Assembly: GCF_002742625.1 (NCBI RefSeq) | Contig: NZ_PEBF01000001.1 | Location: 1,240,001-1,304,000 of the forward strand | DNA: 64,000 nucleotides | Direction of reading: 5' to 3' | DNA from: Caulobacter sp. FWC2 | GTDB lineage: Bacteria > Pseudomonadota > Alphaproteobacteria > Caulobacterales > Caulobacteraceae | Shown here: positions 8,086 through 16,669 of the stretch, in pieces | How positions within the stretch are numbered: the first letter of the stretch is position 1 | Layout: each line of letters opens with the position of its first letter | Program-made: the position numbers and the translations under genes | The notes under the pieces: generated by a model | What the model was told of the DNA's origin: nothing | The model's input: the letters and a program-made list of their open reading frames with translations, nothing else | The model's database searches: none

Positions 8086-8568
8086 CTACTTCTTCTTGGC
8101 CGCCTGGACCTCGATCTCGACCAGCATGCCGTCCTGCACCAGCGAGGTGATCTGGCTGGTGATACGCGAGGGCTTGTTGGGCTGGGTCGCGGTGCCGAAG
8201 TAGGTCTTGTAGCCTTCCATCATGCCCATGAAGTCCATCTTGCCCTCCTTAGCCGGGTCGCCGACCAGCAGGACGCGCATCATCACGACGTCGGCCATGG
8301 TCGCGCCCTGCGTCTTCAGAGCGGCCTCGATGCGGCCCAGCACGCCCAGGGTCTGGGTCTTGGTGTCGCCGAACTTGGCCACGCCGGTGGCCTTCTCGTC
8401 GATGACCGGCGGGGTCATGCCGCTGACATAGATGGTGTCGTAGCCGGCCGGGACGGTGACGACGCTGGCGATGGCCGACTTGGGATCTCCGCCACGGACG
8501 ATTTCCTGGGCGTGGGCGGCCCCGGCGAGGGCGGCGAGGCCGACGGCGACGGCGATGAGGCGTTTCAT
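8086..8568 (-). CDS. Exported RidA/YjgF-family imine deaminase-like protein
   Basis: 160 residues with a clear Sec signal peptide (MKRLIAVAVGLAALAGAAHA, cleavage after about residue 20), then a RidA-like domain ('YVSGMTPP', 'TKTQTLGVLGRIEAALKTQG', 'LVEIEV'). The Arg needed by RidA enzymes to hold the imine carboxylate is plausibly the Arg in 'KPSRITSQ'. RidA proteins hydrolyse reactive 2-imino acids to keto acids. Last gene of an operon with an amine oxidase that makes imines, so a periplasmic imine-clearing role fits; most RidA proteins are cytoplasmic. Confidence 0.85.
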   Translation of the reverse strand: MKRLIAVAVGLAALAGAAHAQEIVRGGDPKSAIASVVTVPAGYDTIYVSGMTPPVIDEKATGVAKFGDTKTQTLGVLGRIEAALKTQGATMADVVMMRVLLVGDPAKEGKMDFMGMMEGYKTYFGTATQPNKPSRITSQITSLVQDGMLVEIEVQAAKKK

Positions 8569-8650
8569 GAGGTCTTCTCCCTGTGGAATTCAAACATTGG
8601 CGCGTGACGGGCGCCGAAACCGGTATCCACTTTCGGCTGCCACGCTTCGG

Positions 8651-9043
8651 TTAGTGGGCCTGCAGGCCGCGCGCCTTGGCGGCGGCCTTGGCGGCGTTGC
8701 GAGCGGCCACGACGTCGGCAGGCTTGATGGCCGAGGCCTTGTTGCCCCACGAACCGCGGACATAGGTCAGGATGGCCGCCAAGTCAGCGTCCGTCAGGTC
8801 ATCCTTGAACGCCGGCATGCCCGCGCGGCCATTCAGCACCGTGGTGATGACGATCTTCGGATCGCCCTGCACCAGCGGCGAGCCGGCCAGGGCCGGGAAG
8901 GCGCCCTTGACGCCCTTGCCGGTCGCCTGGTGGCAGGCCGAGCAGTTGTCCAGGAACTGAGATTGCGGCGTGGCCGCCGAGGCAAGCGCGGGAACGGCGA
9001 GCGCCGCAAGGAGGGCGGCGAGGTGGATAGCTTTGCTCATCAT
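8651..9043 (-). CDS. Exported class I c-type cytochrome
   Basis: 130 residues. A signal peptide (about residues 1-23, ending 'ALASA') precedes one haem c site C-S-A-C-H, and the distal Met is in 'RAGMPAFKDDLTDADLAAI', the standard arrangement of small periplasmic cytochromes c. It sits 11 bp downstream of the flavin amine oxidase gene, so it is the likely electron acceptor, which would make that enzyme a dehydrogenase linked to the respiratory chain rather than an H2O2-forming oxidase. That functional link is inference from gene order. Confidence 0.9.
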   Translation of the reverse strand: MMSKAIHLAALLAALAVPALASAATPQSQFLDNCSACHQATGKGVKGAFPALAGSPLVQGDPKIVITTVLNGRAGMPAFKDDLTDADLAAILTYVRGSWGNKASAIKPADVVAARNAAKAAAKARGLQAH

Positions 9044-9054
9044 CTTTTCTGGTC

Positions 9055-10662
9055 TCAGGCTTGCGACACGCGGGCGTGGATCTTACCGATCTGCTGCCAG
9101 GCGGACTCGATGGCCCCGGCCTGCCAGCCACCCAGATAGCTGAGGTGCTCGCCGGCCAGGTAAAGGCGCCCGTCCGGTTCGCAGAGCGTCGGATAGCTGT
9201 TCTTGCGGCCGCCTTCGCCCCATTCGGCCCAGCCGCCGAGATTGTACTCGGCCAGGTGCCAGCTGAAGGAGAAGGCGTTGTCGAAGTTCTCGGCGTATTC
9301 CGGGAAGATCTTCTGGCCCGCCGCCACGGCGAAGGCGGCGCGCTCGGCGGGAGTCTTGGCGCTGATCCGCGCGGCCTCGCCCCCGAAGGCGTAGTAGCCC
9401 AGGAGCACGCCCTTCTGTCCCTGCCAGCCGTAGGAGGGCAGGGTGATCGTGTTGATCCCCGGGATGTCGTTGTAGATGTGGCCGCCGTAGATGTGGTGGT
9501 TGTCCTCCCAGAAGCGGCTCTTCATCTGCAGGCCGATCTTGTTGACCGGGGCGTAGGCCACGCCCTCCATCGCCGCCTTGAAGGGGGCCGAGGCGTCCAG
9601 GTCGATCTGCTTCAACACGCTGAGCGGGATGGTGCACAGGCAGTAGTCGGCGGTGACCTCGGCCTTCTTGCCGTCGGCGCCCTTGTACGAGACCGTGACG
9701 CCGGTGGGCGACTGCTTGATCTTCTCGACAACCGCTCCGTAGCGGATCATCGACCCGACCTGCTTCTCGAAGGCCTTGGCGATCTGGTCCATGCCGCCGA
9801 TCGGCTGCAGCATGGTGCGCTGCTGCTCGTAGCCGGTGACCGAGCTCAGCACCCGCCAGGCGTTGCTGTCGAGCACGTCCTTGAAGGCGAAGGGCGGCAA
9901 TTCCTTGCCGGGGCCGGGATTGACGCCCGCTCCGGGATGGACGGAGAAGCCGCGCCCTTCGGTGCCCTTGTAGGCAAGGTCCTTGGACAGCCGGCCTTCG
10001 GTGACGAGGTAGGAGACGAACTTCTCACGATCGACGCCCGTCAGCGGCGCGTCTAGCTGGCCCTGGCTGGCGGCCTTGGCGACCAGTTCGGCGGTGTAGC
10101 CTCGGATGTCGGCGGCGATCTCACCCTTGCGCACCGGCTTACCGGCCAGAGGCCCCGACGCCTTCTCGAAATAGACATAGGACGCGTCGTTGTCGTTGAC
10201 GAAGCTCTCCAGCGGCACGCCGAACTTCTTGGTGTAGTGCAGGGTTGAACGGTGGTGATACGGGATCCGCCACGGGCCGTGGTTGATATACTGGCCCTCG
10301 TCGAACTCGCAGGTCTGCTCATGGCCGATCAGGTCGGTGTGCTTGAAGCCCTTGCGCGCGGTCTGGCAGCGGCCACCGGCGAAGGAGCGCGCCTCAAGCA
10401 CCTGCACCTGATAGCCGGCCTTGCTCAATTCATAGGCGGCGGTCATGCCGGCCAGGCCCGCGCCCAGGATGACGACCTTGGTGTTCTTGGCGCCGCCCGT
10501 CATCTCGGGCGGCAGCTCGGTGGCCGAGGCCATGCCGTAGCCGAGGGCTTCCATGCCCGATAGCACCAGCGACATGCCGCCGACCGCGGCCAGGCTTTCG
10601 AAGAACCGACGGCGTGTGAGAACTCCACCCGCTAAAGACGCGTCCAATCCACTCATTACCAT
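9055..10662 (-). CDS. Tat-exported flavin-dependent amine oxidase (L-amino acid oxidase/dehydrogenase type)
   Basis: 535 residues. The N-terminus carries a twin-arginine signal (T-R-R-R-F-F, residues 16-21, followed by a mild hydrophobic stretch to about 45). An FAD-binding Rossmann motif G-A-G-L-A-G lies at 67-72 with the ribose-binding Glu90, then 'AGGRCQTAR'; the C-terminal FAD segment is 'GRLYLAGEHLSYLGGWQAGAIESA'. The family includes L-amino acid oxidases, tryptophan 2-monooxygenase and monoamine oxidases; the substrate cannot be read from sequence. First gene of the operon with cytochrome c and RidA. Another start, 6 bp downstream (MSGLD), is possible. Confidence 0.88.
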   Translation of the reverse strand: MVMSGLDASLAGGVLTRRRFFESLAAVGGMSLVLSGMEALGYGMASATELPPEMTGGAKNTKVVILGAGLAGMTAAYELSKAGYQVQVLEARSFAGGRCQTARKGFKHTDLIGHEQTCEFDEGQYINHGPWRIPYHHRSTLHYTKKFGVPLESFVNDNDASYVYFEKASGPLAGKPVRKGEIAADIRGYTAELVAKAASQGQLDAPLTGVDREKFVSYLVTEGRLSKDLAYKGTEGRGFSVHPGAGVNPGPGKELPPFAFKDVLDSNAWRVLSSVTGYEQQRTMLQPIGGMDQIAKAFEKQVGSMIRYGAVVEKIKQSPTGVTVSYKGADGKKAEVTADYCLCTIPLSVLKQIDLDASAPFKAAMEGVAYAPVNKIGLQMKSRFWEDNHHIYGGHIYNDIPGINTITLPSYGWQGQKGVLLGYYAFGGEAARISAKTPAERAAFAVAAGQKIFPEYAENFDNAFSFSWHLAEYNLGGWAEWGEGGRKNSYPTLCEPDGRLYLAGEHLSYLGGWQAGAIESAWQQIGKIHARVSQA

Positions 10663-10926
10663 CCCCGCCCGTCTGTTATCGCCGGCGCCTGAAGGCGTCG
10701 GGCTCTAGGCCGGCGGACCCTGCCGCGCCGGAACGCCGCCATCTCGAAATCATGGCCCCGCTGAAGCAATCCGTTTTCAGTCGAGACGCGGACTGACATG
10801 TTAGACGCCTTGCCATTGGGCGCCTGAGGCGGTCAGTGAACGATCGGTGAGCGGGGGCGGAACATTGTCCGACGTCACGCCGAATCCCTGTTTTCTCTAG
10901 CCCCGTCACGCCGCGATGGAGTCGCT

Positions 10927-11484
10927 ATGAATTCGTCCGAACACGACGCCAAGAGCGACCTGACCCTACGTTTCGCGGTCCAGGAGGACATGCCCGCCCT
11001 GTCGGCCCTCATGGACCGCGCGATCGGTGAACTGCTTGGCGCGTTCCTGCCGCCGGAGGGCGTGAAGGCCTCGTTCGAGATCATGGGTCTGGACACCCAG
11101 CTGATCGCCGACGGCACCTATTTCGTGGTCGAGGATTCCGGGGAGATCGCCGGATGCGGCGGCTGGAGCCGGCGGGCCACTCTGTTCGGCGGCGATCACT
11201 CGGCTGGGCGCGATGCGGCGCTGCTGGATCCGCAGGTCGACGCGGCGCGGGTGCGGGCGATGTACACCCACCCGGACCATACCCGCAAAGGCGTCGGCCG
11301 GCTCGTCCTGGACGCCTGCGAGGCCGCCGCCCGCGCCGAAGGCTTCAGCCGAGTGGAGATGGCCGCCACCATGGGCGGCGTCCCGTTGTATCGCGCCTGC
11401 GGCTACCACGACATCGAGCCGTTCGAAGCGGTGACCTCGACCGGCTATCGCGTACCGCTGATCCGGATGGGCAAGGCGCTCTAG
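10927..11484 (+). CDS. GNAT family N-acetyltransferase
   Basis: 185 residues. The acetyl-CoA pyrophosphate loop is visible in 'VRAMYTHPDHTRKGVGRLVLDACEAA' (R-x-x-G-x-G type, about residues 110-135), followed by the typical 'VPLYRACGYHDIEPFEA' C-terminal strand and helix. Substrate unknown. It is divergent from the amine oxidase operon across a 264-bp region (10663-10926) that must hold both promoters and where nothing else stands out, and it is convergent with the FINCPFD-type gene 3 bp away. Confidence 0.88.
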   Translation: MNSSEHDAKSDLTLRFAVQEDMPALSALMDRAIGELLGAFLPPEGVKASFEIMGLDTQLIADGTYFVVEDSGEIAGCGGWSRRATLFGGDHSAGRDAALLDPQVDAARVRAMYTHPDHTRKGVGRLVLDACEAAARAEGFSRVEMAATMGGVPLYRACGYHDIEPFEAVTSTGYRVPLIRMGKAL

Positions 11485-11487
11485 GGG

Positions 11488-12117
11488 CTAAAGTAGGCCG
11501 CGTTGCCTACTGAGCTTCACCCAGGCGATCACCAGGCGCTCATAGTCGGGATACTGAATCCGCCCTGGATCTAATCTCGCATCACGAGCCAGTTCTGGCA
11601 GGGCCGCAACGAAATGGTCGTAGCAGTCGAGAACGGCCTGTGTGCCGGGTATTGAAGCCCGTCTTGATGCGGTCATGAGCCAATTCCGGGCGCATTCCAC
11701 CATCCTGCGGGGATCAGATTCATGCGCAACGGGGTCTATTCCGCCCAGATCGGAAATGAACTTCTGAAACCTGTACGCTTCACGGTCCATGACCAATGCG
11801 GACTTCTTCTTCTGCAGCGGCCCGCCGAAACGTTTTGCGCCGAGGAAGATTCCTAATTCCAGGGGCATGTTGAACCGAGGAAGGCGGTTTACGTCGTCCA
11901 ACTCGGTCCGGGAGATATCGTGGATGCCGTATCGGCACTGCTCGACAATTCGATAGATCTTATCGATTCGGTTCTCGGCTGCATCCGCGGCTTCGCGTGC
12001 GCACCTAGCTCTGAATCCGCATGCGATGACGGAGAAGACAAGGGCCTGAAACCCTTGAGCGAACTCCGGGTCGAACGGGCAATTAATGAAGACGTCGCGA
12101 GTGGAGCTTTCAGTCAC
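11488..12117 (-). CDS. FINCPFD-type TIR/nucleoside 2-deoxyribosyltransferase-like protein
   Basis: 209 residues. The N-terminus 'DVFINCPFDPEF' and 'GIHDISRTELDD' followed by 'FNMPLELGIFLGAKRF' outline a flavodoxin-like fold of the TIR/2-deoxyribosyltransferase kind, where the Glu in 'MPLELG' aligns with the catalytic glutamate. Proteins of this style are common in accessory and defence loci; a NAD- or nucleotide-cleaving activity is inference. Starts with GTG overlapping the stop of the small upstream ORF (GTGA, 12114-12117). Base composition is visibly less GC-rich than the flanks, suggesting transfer. Confidence 0.6.
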   Translation of the reverse strand: MTESSTRDVFINCPFDPEFAQGFQALVFSVIACGFRARCAREAADAAENRIDKIYRIVEQCRYGIHDISRTELDDVNRLPRFNMPLELGIFLGAKRFGGPLQKKKSALVMDREAYRFQKFISDLGGIDPVAHESDPRRMVECARNWLMTASRRASIPGTQAVLDCYDHFVAALPELARDARLDPGRIQYPDYERLVIAWVKLSRQRGLL

Positions 12118-12302
12118 TTGCGAGGCGGGGTCGGCCTAGTGGGTGGCGCTGGATGCGTCGAGCCTTTGGGGTCGCGGCTTCCAAAGTAGGAGCCCACAAC
12201 CTTTGTCGCCTCAGTCAGGGTGATCTGTCCGCCCTTCGAGACAGGGCTGCCCCATGCCCCTGTCGGAGAATGCGATGGACTGGAGCTAGCGCGCTTGGTC
12301 AT
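12114..12302 (-). CDS. Small basic protein coupled to the FINCPFD-type gene
   Basis: 62 residues from ATG at 12302 (a TTG at 12317 is an alternative). Rich in Ser, Pro, Lys and Arg, with 'GGQITLTEATKVVGSYFGS' in the middle as the only segment likely to fold, and a Pro-rich basic tail. No family recognised. The 4-bp overlap with the next gene argues that it is translated. It could be a partner or antitoxin of the downstream protein, but no domain supports this; the ribosome site is weak. Confidence 0.4.
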   Translation of the reverse strand: MTKRASSSPSHSPTGAWGSPVSKGGQITLTEATKVVGSYFGSRDPKGSTHPAPPTRPTPPRK

Positions 12303-12355
12303 GGCTAATCTTATCAAGCCGTGCGGTGAACAACCATGATTTTCGTTCCCACGAA

Positions 12356-12383
12356 AAGGGGCGGACCTCGCGGCCCGCCCCTT
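12356..12383 (-). terminator. Terminator of the TonB-dependent receptor gene
   Basis: A 9-bp GC-rich stem (12356-12364 with 12375-12383), extended by CACGA/TCGTG outside a 2-nt bulge. On the minus strand it is followed by TTTTCG. It lies 25 bp after the receptor stop. Confidence 0.75.
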
Positions 12384-12407
12384 CGTGTTTCAGTCTGAGT
12401 CCAAGCC

Positions 12408-14933
12408 TTAGAAGGCGTAGGTCAGTCGGCCGTAGTAGTAGCCGCCGTTGATGCCGTACGGCGAGAAGCCGGGGTACTGGGTCACGCAGCCGCCGCCCGA
12501 AGCGATACAAGCGGTCTGGAACGCGGCCGTGAACTTGTCCGGATACTTGTTGAACAGGTTGTTGGCCCCGATCGCGGCGGTGACGCCGACCGGGAACTTG
12601 TACGAGATCTCGGCGTCGGTGATCGCCGCGCTGCTGGCCACGGTGTCCAGCAGCGGACCGGTGCCCGGGTCGGACAGGGCCGAGGCCTTGCCGTAGAAGG
12701 TCTCGGTCAGCGACAGCGACAGCTTGCCGAAGGTGTAGAGGCCGTTGACGCCGATCTTGTACTTCGGCGCGGCCTTCTCGAGCAGCGAGGCGGCGTTGCC
12801 GGCGAACAGGACCTGGCCCGACGGGAAGGCCGTGCTGGTGGTCGCCAGGGCGGTCGGCGCGGTCTTGACCTTGGTGATCTTGGTCTTGTTGAAGTTGCCC
12901 GACAGCGTCCAGTCGATGCGGCCCATGTCGCCCAGGTCGGTCGGATAGGCGACCACGAAGTCCAGGCCGCGGGTGCGGGTGTCCAGGCCGTTCGAGAAGA
13001 TGTTGATGCCGGTGCTGGCCACCGTGCTGTCCAGCACGTTGCCGTTGGCGGCGATCGCGGCGTTGACGTTGCTGTTGACGACGACGCCGTTACGCAGGCC
13101 GTAGACCGAGCTGGAACCGAAGATGCGGTTCTTCAGGTTGATCTGGTAGGCGTCGATCGTCGCCGTCATCTTCGGGATCGGATGGGCCACGACGCCGAGG
13201 CTGTAGTTCTTCGACTTCTCGGGTTTCAGCGCGTCGATGCCCAGCAGGCGGGCTGCGGCGGAGTTCGGGGCCAGCTGCACGAAGGCGCTGGTCGGCGAGA
13301 CGTTGGTGGCCGAGTAGTAGGACTCCGCCAGGGTCGGGGCGCGGAAGCCGGTCGAGGCCGTGCCGCGGAGGGCGAACATCTCGTTGAAGTCGTAGCGGCT
13401 GGTCAGCTTGACGACGGTGGTGTCGCCGAAGTCGCTGAACTTCTCGTAGCGGACGGCCGCGTCGATCTTCCACTCCGGAACCGGGGTGGCGGCGACGTCG
13501 CCATACAGCGCCCAGCTGGTGCGGGCGTGGCCGCCGGCGTCGGTGCTCTGGAAGCCCGGATAGGACTGCGAGCCTTCCTTGTAGGTCGAGGCGGCGTCGC
13601 CTTGGCCGATGCGGTAGGTGTCGCGACGCTGTTCGTAGCCGAGGGCGACGTCTACCGGCGCCGACAGGCCGACGTCGAAACCGCGACGCAGGTCGATATT
13701 GTTGGTCCACTGGGTGGTGCGCCAGCTGCCGGCATGGAACGAGGTCGGGGTGAAGCCCTTGGTCGTCAGGGTCGAGGTGTCGGCATAGAGGCTGGCGTTG
13801 GCCGAATCCTCGACGCGAACCTCGATGTCGTCCTTGCCGTAGGTCGACGAGACGTCCAGATCCCAGCCGACCAGCTTGCCCGAGACGCCCAAGGTCAGGG
13901 CGTAGTCGTCCTCGATGATCCGTTCACGCGGGCTAAAGCCCAGCGGGAAGGGCCTGTCGGCCGCGCCCTGCTTGCCCTGGATGCGGTTGTAGCGGCGGTA
14001 GTTTTCGTAGGCCGAGGCGTCCTTGTGGCCCAGGGTGCCGAACGAATAGACCTCGAAGTCGGCCGGCAGTTCGACGCCGGCGTTGAAAGCCAGGTTGTTC
14101 AGGCGATACTCGGCGTCGCCGGAGATCAGGTTCAGGTTCGGATAGCCTGGAATCTTGCTTTCGACGGCGTTGTTGGCGGCAGAATAGCTGGGGCTGGCCG
14201 GGTTGGCGACGCGCTGGTCGGCCAGGCCGCGGTTCGAGAAGCCGTGGTATTTGCTCTCGACCGTCAGGTTCAGATAGCTGTTCTCGGTCGGCGCCATGCC
14301 GATGTTGATCGAGCCGCCGGCCGTCTTGCCGCCGCCGTCGAAATATTCGCCGCCCGTGGCCGAGATCGAACCGCCCGATGGGTTCTTCTTCAGGATGATG
14401 TTGACGACGCCGGCGATGGCGTCGGTACCGTACTGGGCGGCGGCGCCGTCCGTCAGCACTTCGATGCGGCCTATGCCGGCCATCGGGATGAAGCCCAGGT
14501 CGGCCGCCGCGGCGCCCTGATAGACGCCCGAGAGGACGGCGAGGTTGCCGGTGGTGTGGCGGCGCTTGCCGTTGACCAGCACCAGGGCCTGGTTGGGCGA
14601 GAGGCCGCGCAGGCGGGCCGAAAGGGTCAGGTTGGCGGTGTCACCGCCGAACGCCTGGGCGTTGAACGACGGGACCAGGTTGGCCAGGCCAAGGCGCAGG
14701 TCGACCGCGCCCGTGCGTTCCAGCGTGCTGGTGTCGACGACCTGGACCGGGGCGGGGCTGTCGATCACGCGCAGACCCGTCTGGCGCGTGCCGGTGACGA
14801 TGATGGTGTCGACTTCAGTCTGATCCGGCGCCTTGTCAGGCGCGCCAGCAGCATAGGCGGCCGCTGAGTATCCCAAAGTAACCGATAGCGCAGAAATACC
14901 CGCCAACAAGGCAGGTTTGAAACGCTGAGTCAT
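12408..14933 (-). CDS. TonB-dependent outer-membrane receptor
   Basis: 841 residues. Signal peptide (about 1-29, ending 'AAYAAG'), then a TonB-box-like 'EVDTIIVTGTRQTG', a plug domain ('LVNGKRRHTTGNLAV', 'IGRIEVLTDGAAAQYGTDAIAGVVNII') and a long beta-barrel ending in an aromatic 'YGRLTYAF', the usual C-terminal signal for barrel insertion. The ligand is not evident: no siderophore, vitamin or sugar genes sit beside it. Its 5' region (14934-15226) is AT-rich and carries an AGAGGGGG ribosome site. Confidence 0.95.
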   Translation of the reverse strand: MTQRFKPALLAGISALSVTLGYSAAAYAAGAPDKAPDQTEVDTIIVTGTRQTGLRVIDSPAPVQVVDTSTLERTGAVDLRLGLANLVPSFNAQAFGGDTANLTLSARLRGLSPNQALVLVNGKRRHTTGNLAVLSGVYQGAAAADLGFIPMAGIGRIEVLTDGAAAQYGTDAIAGVVNIILKKNPSGGSISATGGEYFDGGGKTAGGSINIGMAPTENSYLNLTVESKYHGFSNRGLADQRVANPASPSYSAANNAVESKIPGYPNLNLISGDAEYRLNNLAFNAGVELPADFEVYSFGTLGHKDASAYENYRRYNRIQGKQGAADRPFPLGFSPRERIIEDDYALTLGVSGKLVGWDLDVSSTYGKDDIEVRVEDSANASLYADTSTLTTKGFTPTSFHAGSWRTTQWTNNIDLRRGFDVGLSAPVDVALGYEQRRDTYRIGQGDAASTYKEGSQSYPGFQSTDAGGHARTSWALYGDVAATPVPEWKIDAAVRYEKFSDFGDTTVVKLTSRYDFNEMFALRGTASTGFRAPTLAESYYSATNVSPTSAFVQLAPNSAAARLLGIDALKPEKSKNYSLGVVAHPIPKMTATIDAYQINLKNRIFGSSSVYGLRNGVVVNSNVNAAIAANGNVLDSTVASTGINIFSNGLDTRTRGLDFVVAYPTDLGDMGRIDWTLSGNFNKTKITKVKTAPTALATTSTAFPSGQVLFAGNAASLLEKAAPKYKIGVNGLYTFGKLSLSLTETFYGKASALSDPGTGPLLDTVASSAAITDAEISYKFPVGVTAAIGANNLFNKYPDKFTAAFQTACIASGGGCVTQYPGFSPYGINGGYYYGRLTYAF

Positions 14934-15226
14934 TATTAGCCCCCTCTTTGTATTTATGGACGCGCGATGATTCCCTTCTCCATGACGTTTTTCTCCCCGT
15001 TTTTTTATTTTTGACGCGGGTACTAAAAATATATCGGGTACTGACCGATCTATTCATGGGGATCGAAGTTGCGATTTTGGGCAATGGGGCATTGAAATAA
15101 ATCCGCAACACAAAGTTCGGCGCCCAGCGGGCGCCGCTTTGCGCGGCGGCTGATCTCGTATTTTGAGCAGATGGGCGCGTTTTTCCGCACGCGGAGGCGG
15201 TAGGGGCGTACTCGGCGCGGTCAGGT
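14934..15226. other. AT-rich intergenic region upstream of the TonB receptor
   Basis: About 290 bp without a supported gene. The part nearest the receptor (14940-15110) is strikingly AT-rich for this genome, with T and A runs (TTTTTTATTTTTGA, AAAAATATAT), and should contain the receptor promoter and any ligand-responsive operator; no recognisable box was found. The half near 15120 holds a terminator-like hairpin. Confidence 0.6.
15118..15136 (-). terminator. Hairpin after the 15227-15577 gene
   Basis: Perfect 8-bp stem CGGCGCCC/GGGCGCCG (15118-15125 with 15129-15136) with a 3-nt loop. On the minus strand it is followed by AACTTTG, a weak T tail; on the plus strand by CTTT. It lies about 90 bp beyond the stop of the leftward gene. 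Confidence 0.5.
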
Positions 15227-15577
15227 TCAGGCGACGAGGCGCATCGGCTCGGCCAGCTCGTCGGTCTCTTCGGTCTCGAACAGGTCGAAAGCGTCTTCCC
15301 AGGCGGCCATCCGGGAATCACGCAGTTCGGCGTCGTCGGTGATGCGGACGATCTGGTCTTCGCGATCGTTCCAGACCAGGCCGATGTCGGTGACCCGCCC
15401 GGCGTCGCGTCCCAGCAGCAGGAAGATGTCGGCCCGCGCCGCCCGCTCGTGGCTGATGCGGCGCAAGGTGCGGCCGCCGCCCAGGTCGCGATGGATGTCG
15501 GCGAAGTCCAGCACGGCCGAGATCATGGCCGAGTTCACGGGCGCGGTGGCCCAGGGGCTGCAGGCAAAGCGCGACAT
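15227..15577 (-). CDS. Conserved-type hypothetical protein, acidic C-terminus
   Basis: 116 residues from ATG at 15577, chosen because AGAGGAG lies at good distance upstream; the reading frame continues further 5' but without a ribosome site. A possible alpha/beta domain ('AMISAVLDFADIHRDLGGG', 'ARADIFLLLGRDAGRVTDIGLVWND') is followed by a strongly acidic tail ('DAFDLFETEETDELAEP'). No family recognised. Divergent from the WYL regulator 98 bp away, which may control it. Confidence 0.6.
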   Translation of the reverse strand: MSRFACSPWATAPVNSAMISAVLDFADIHRDLGGGRTLRRISHERAARADIFLLLGRDAGRVTDIGLVWNDREDQIVRITDDAELRDSRMAAWEDAFDLFETEETDELAEPMRLVA

Positions 15578-15675
15578 ACAAGGCTCCTCTGGGGCTTCTC
15601 CAGTCTCGACATCCGCAGAATGTGCGGGCATTGCGACAGAAACGGTCGTAAGCTGCGGGTCTGTTTGGGGAACGC

Positions 15676-16659
15676 ATGAGACACGAGAAAGCAACCCGCC
15701 TGCTGGACCTGGCCCGGATGTTGGCCGGCTCCGCCGAGGGCCTGACCCTGGACGAGATGGCCCAGGCGCTGGACGTCGGCCGTCGCACCGCCGAGCGGAT
15801 GCGCGACGCCGTGTGGGCCGCCTTTCCGCAGATGGAGGCGATCGACGACCCGCCGACCAAGCGCTTCCGCATCCCGTCGGGCCTGGACAGCCTGTTCCAG
15901 ACCCCGACCGCCGAGGAGCTGGCGGCTCTGCGCACGGCGGCGGACTCGCTACGCGCGTCGGGCGCAGAGAGCCGGGCGGCCTCGCTCCATGCCCTCGAGG
16001 CCAAGCTGCTGTCGGCCCTGCGCGGTTCGGCCCGCCGACGGGTGGCCCCGGACGTCGAGGCCCTGGTCCAGGCCGAGATGATCGCCGTCCACGCCGGCCC
16101 GCGTCCCTTCGAGGAAGAGTCGGTGCTGGCCACCATCCGCACGGCGATCAAAGGCCTGTCGGCCCTCTCGTTCCGCTACGAGGGCGGCAGCACGCCAGGG
16201 CGGACCCGCGAAGTCACGCCTCTGGGCGTCCTGTTCGGCCGCAGCAACTACCTGGTGGCGCTGGAGGGCAAGGGCGGCAAGCCTCGCTCATGGCGCCTGG
16301 ACCGGATGACCGACCTGAAGGCGCTCGATAAACCGGCGCCTCCACCGGAGGGATTCTCGCTGCAGGCCTTCGCCGATGAGAGCTTCGGCATCTATCACGA
16401 CGAGATCCAAGACGTAGTCCTGCGCATCAAGCCCAAGGGGGCCGAGGACGCCCTGCGTTGGCGCTTCCACCCGACGCAGAAGGTGACGCAGGAAGCGGAC
16501 GGCTCGGTGACGGTGACCTTCCGCGCCGGCGGCATGCGTGAGCTGGCCTGGCACCTCTTCACCTGGGGCGACTCCGTCGAGATCGTCGCGCCGCAGGTGC
16601 TGAAGGATAAGATGGTCGAGGAGCTGCGCGAGGCTGGCCGGGCGCACGGGGCGTGGTAG
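15676..16659 (+). CDS. WYL-domain transcriptional regulator (DeoR/PafBC type)
   Basis: 327 residues. N-terminal helix-turn-helix ('RLLDLARMLAGSAEGLTLDEMAQALDVGRRTAERMRDAV'), central linker with Ala/Arg-rich helices, and a WYL domain (from about residue 150: 'ALSFRYEGGS', 'VTPLGVLFGRSNYLVALEG'), then a WCX-like C-terminal domain. The eponymous Trp-Tyr-Leu reads Asn-Tyr-Leu here, so the Trp is replaced. WYL proteins sense DNA damage or nucleotide ligands. Lies 10 bp before rlmJ and may be co-transcribed with it. Confidence 0.88.
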   Translation: MRHEKATRLLDLARMLAGSAEGLTLDEMAQALDVGRRTAERMRDAVWAAFPQMEAIDDPPTKRFRIPSGLDSLFQTPTAEELAALRTAADSLRASGAESRAASLHALEAKLLSALRGSARRRVAPDVEALVQAEMIAVHAGPRPFEEESVLATIRTAIKGLSALSFRYEGGSTPGRTREVTPLGVLFGRSNYLVALEGKGGKPRSWRLDRMTDLKALDKPAPPPEGFSLQAFADESFGIYHDEIQDVVLRIKPKGAEDALRWRFHPTQKVTQEADGSVTVTFRAGGMRELAWHLFTWGDSVEIVAPQVLKDKMVEELREAGRAHGAW

Positions 16660-16669
16660 GAGCGGTCGC

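Noticed and set aside
13182..14867. A 561-codon plus-strand open frame opposite the TonB receptor gene
   Set aside because: It mirrors the codon structure of the real gene on the other strand, has Arg/Gly/Val-rich non-protein-like composition and no ribosome site. The same reasoning removes many long antisense frames, for example 1019-1807, 4921-6228, 28140-29597, 32317-33693 and 56137-57858.
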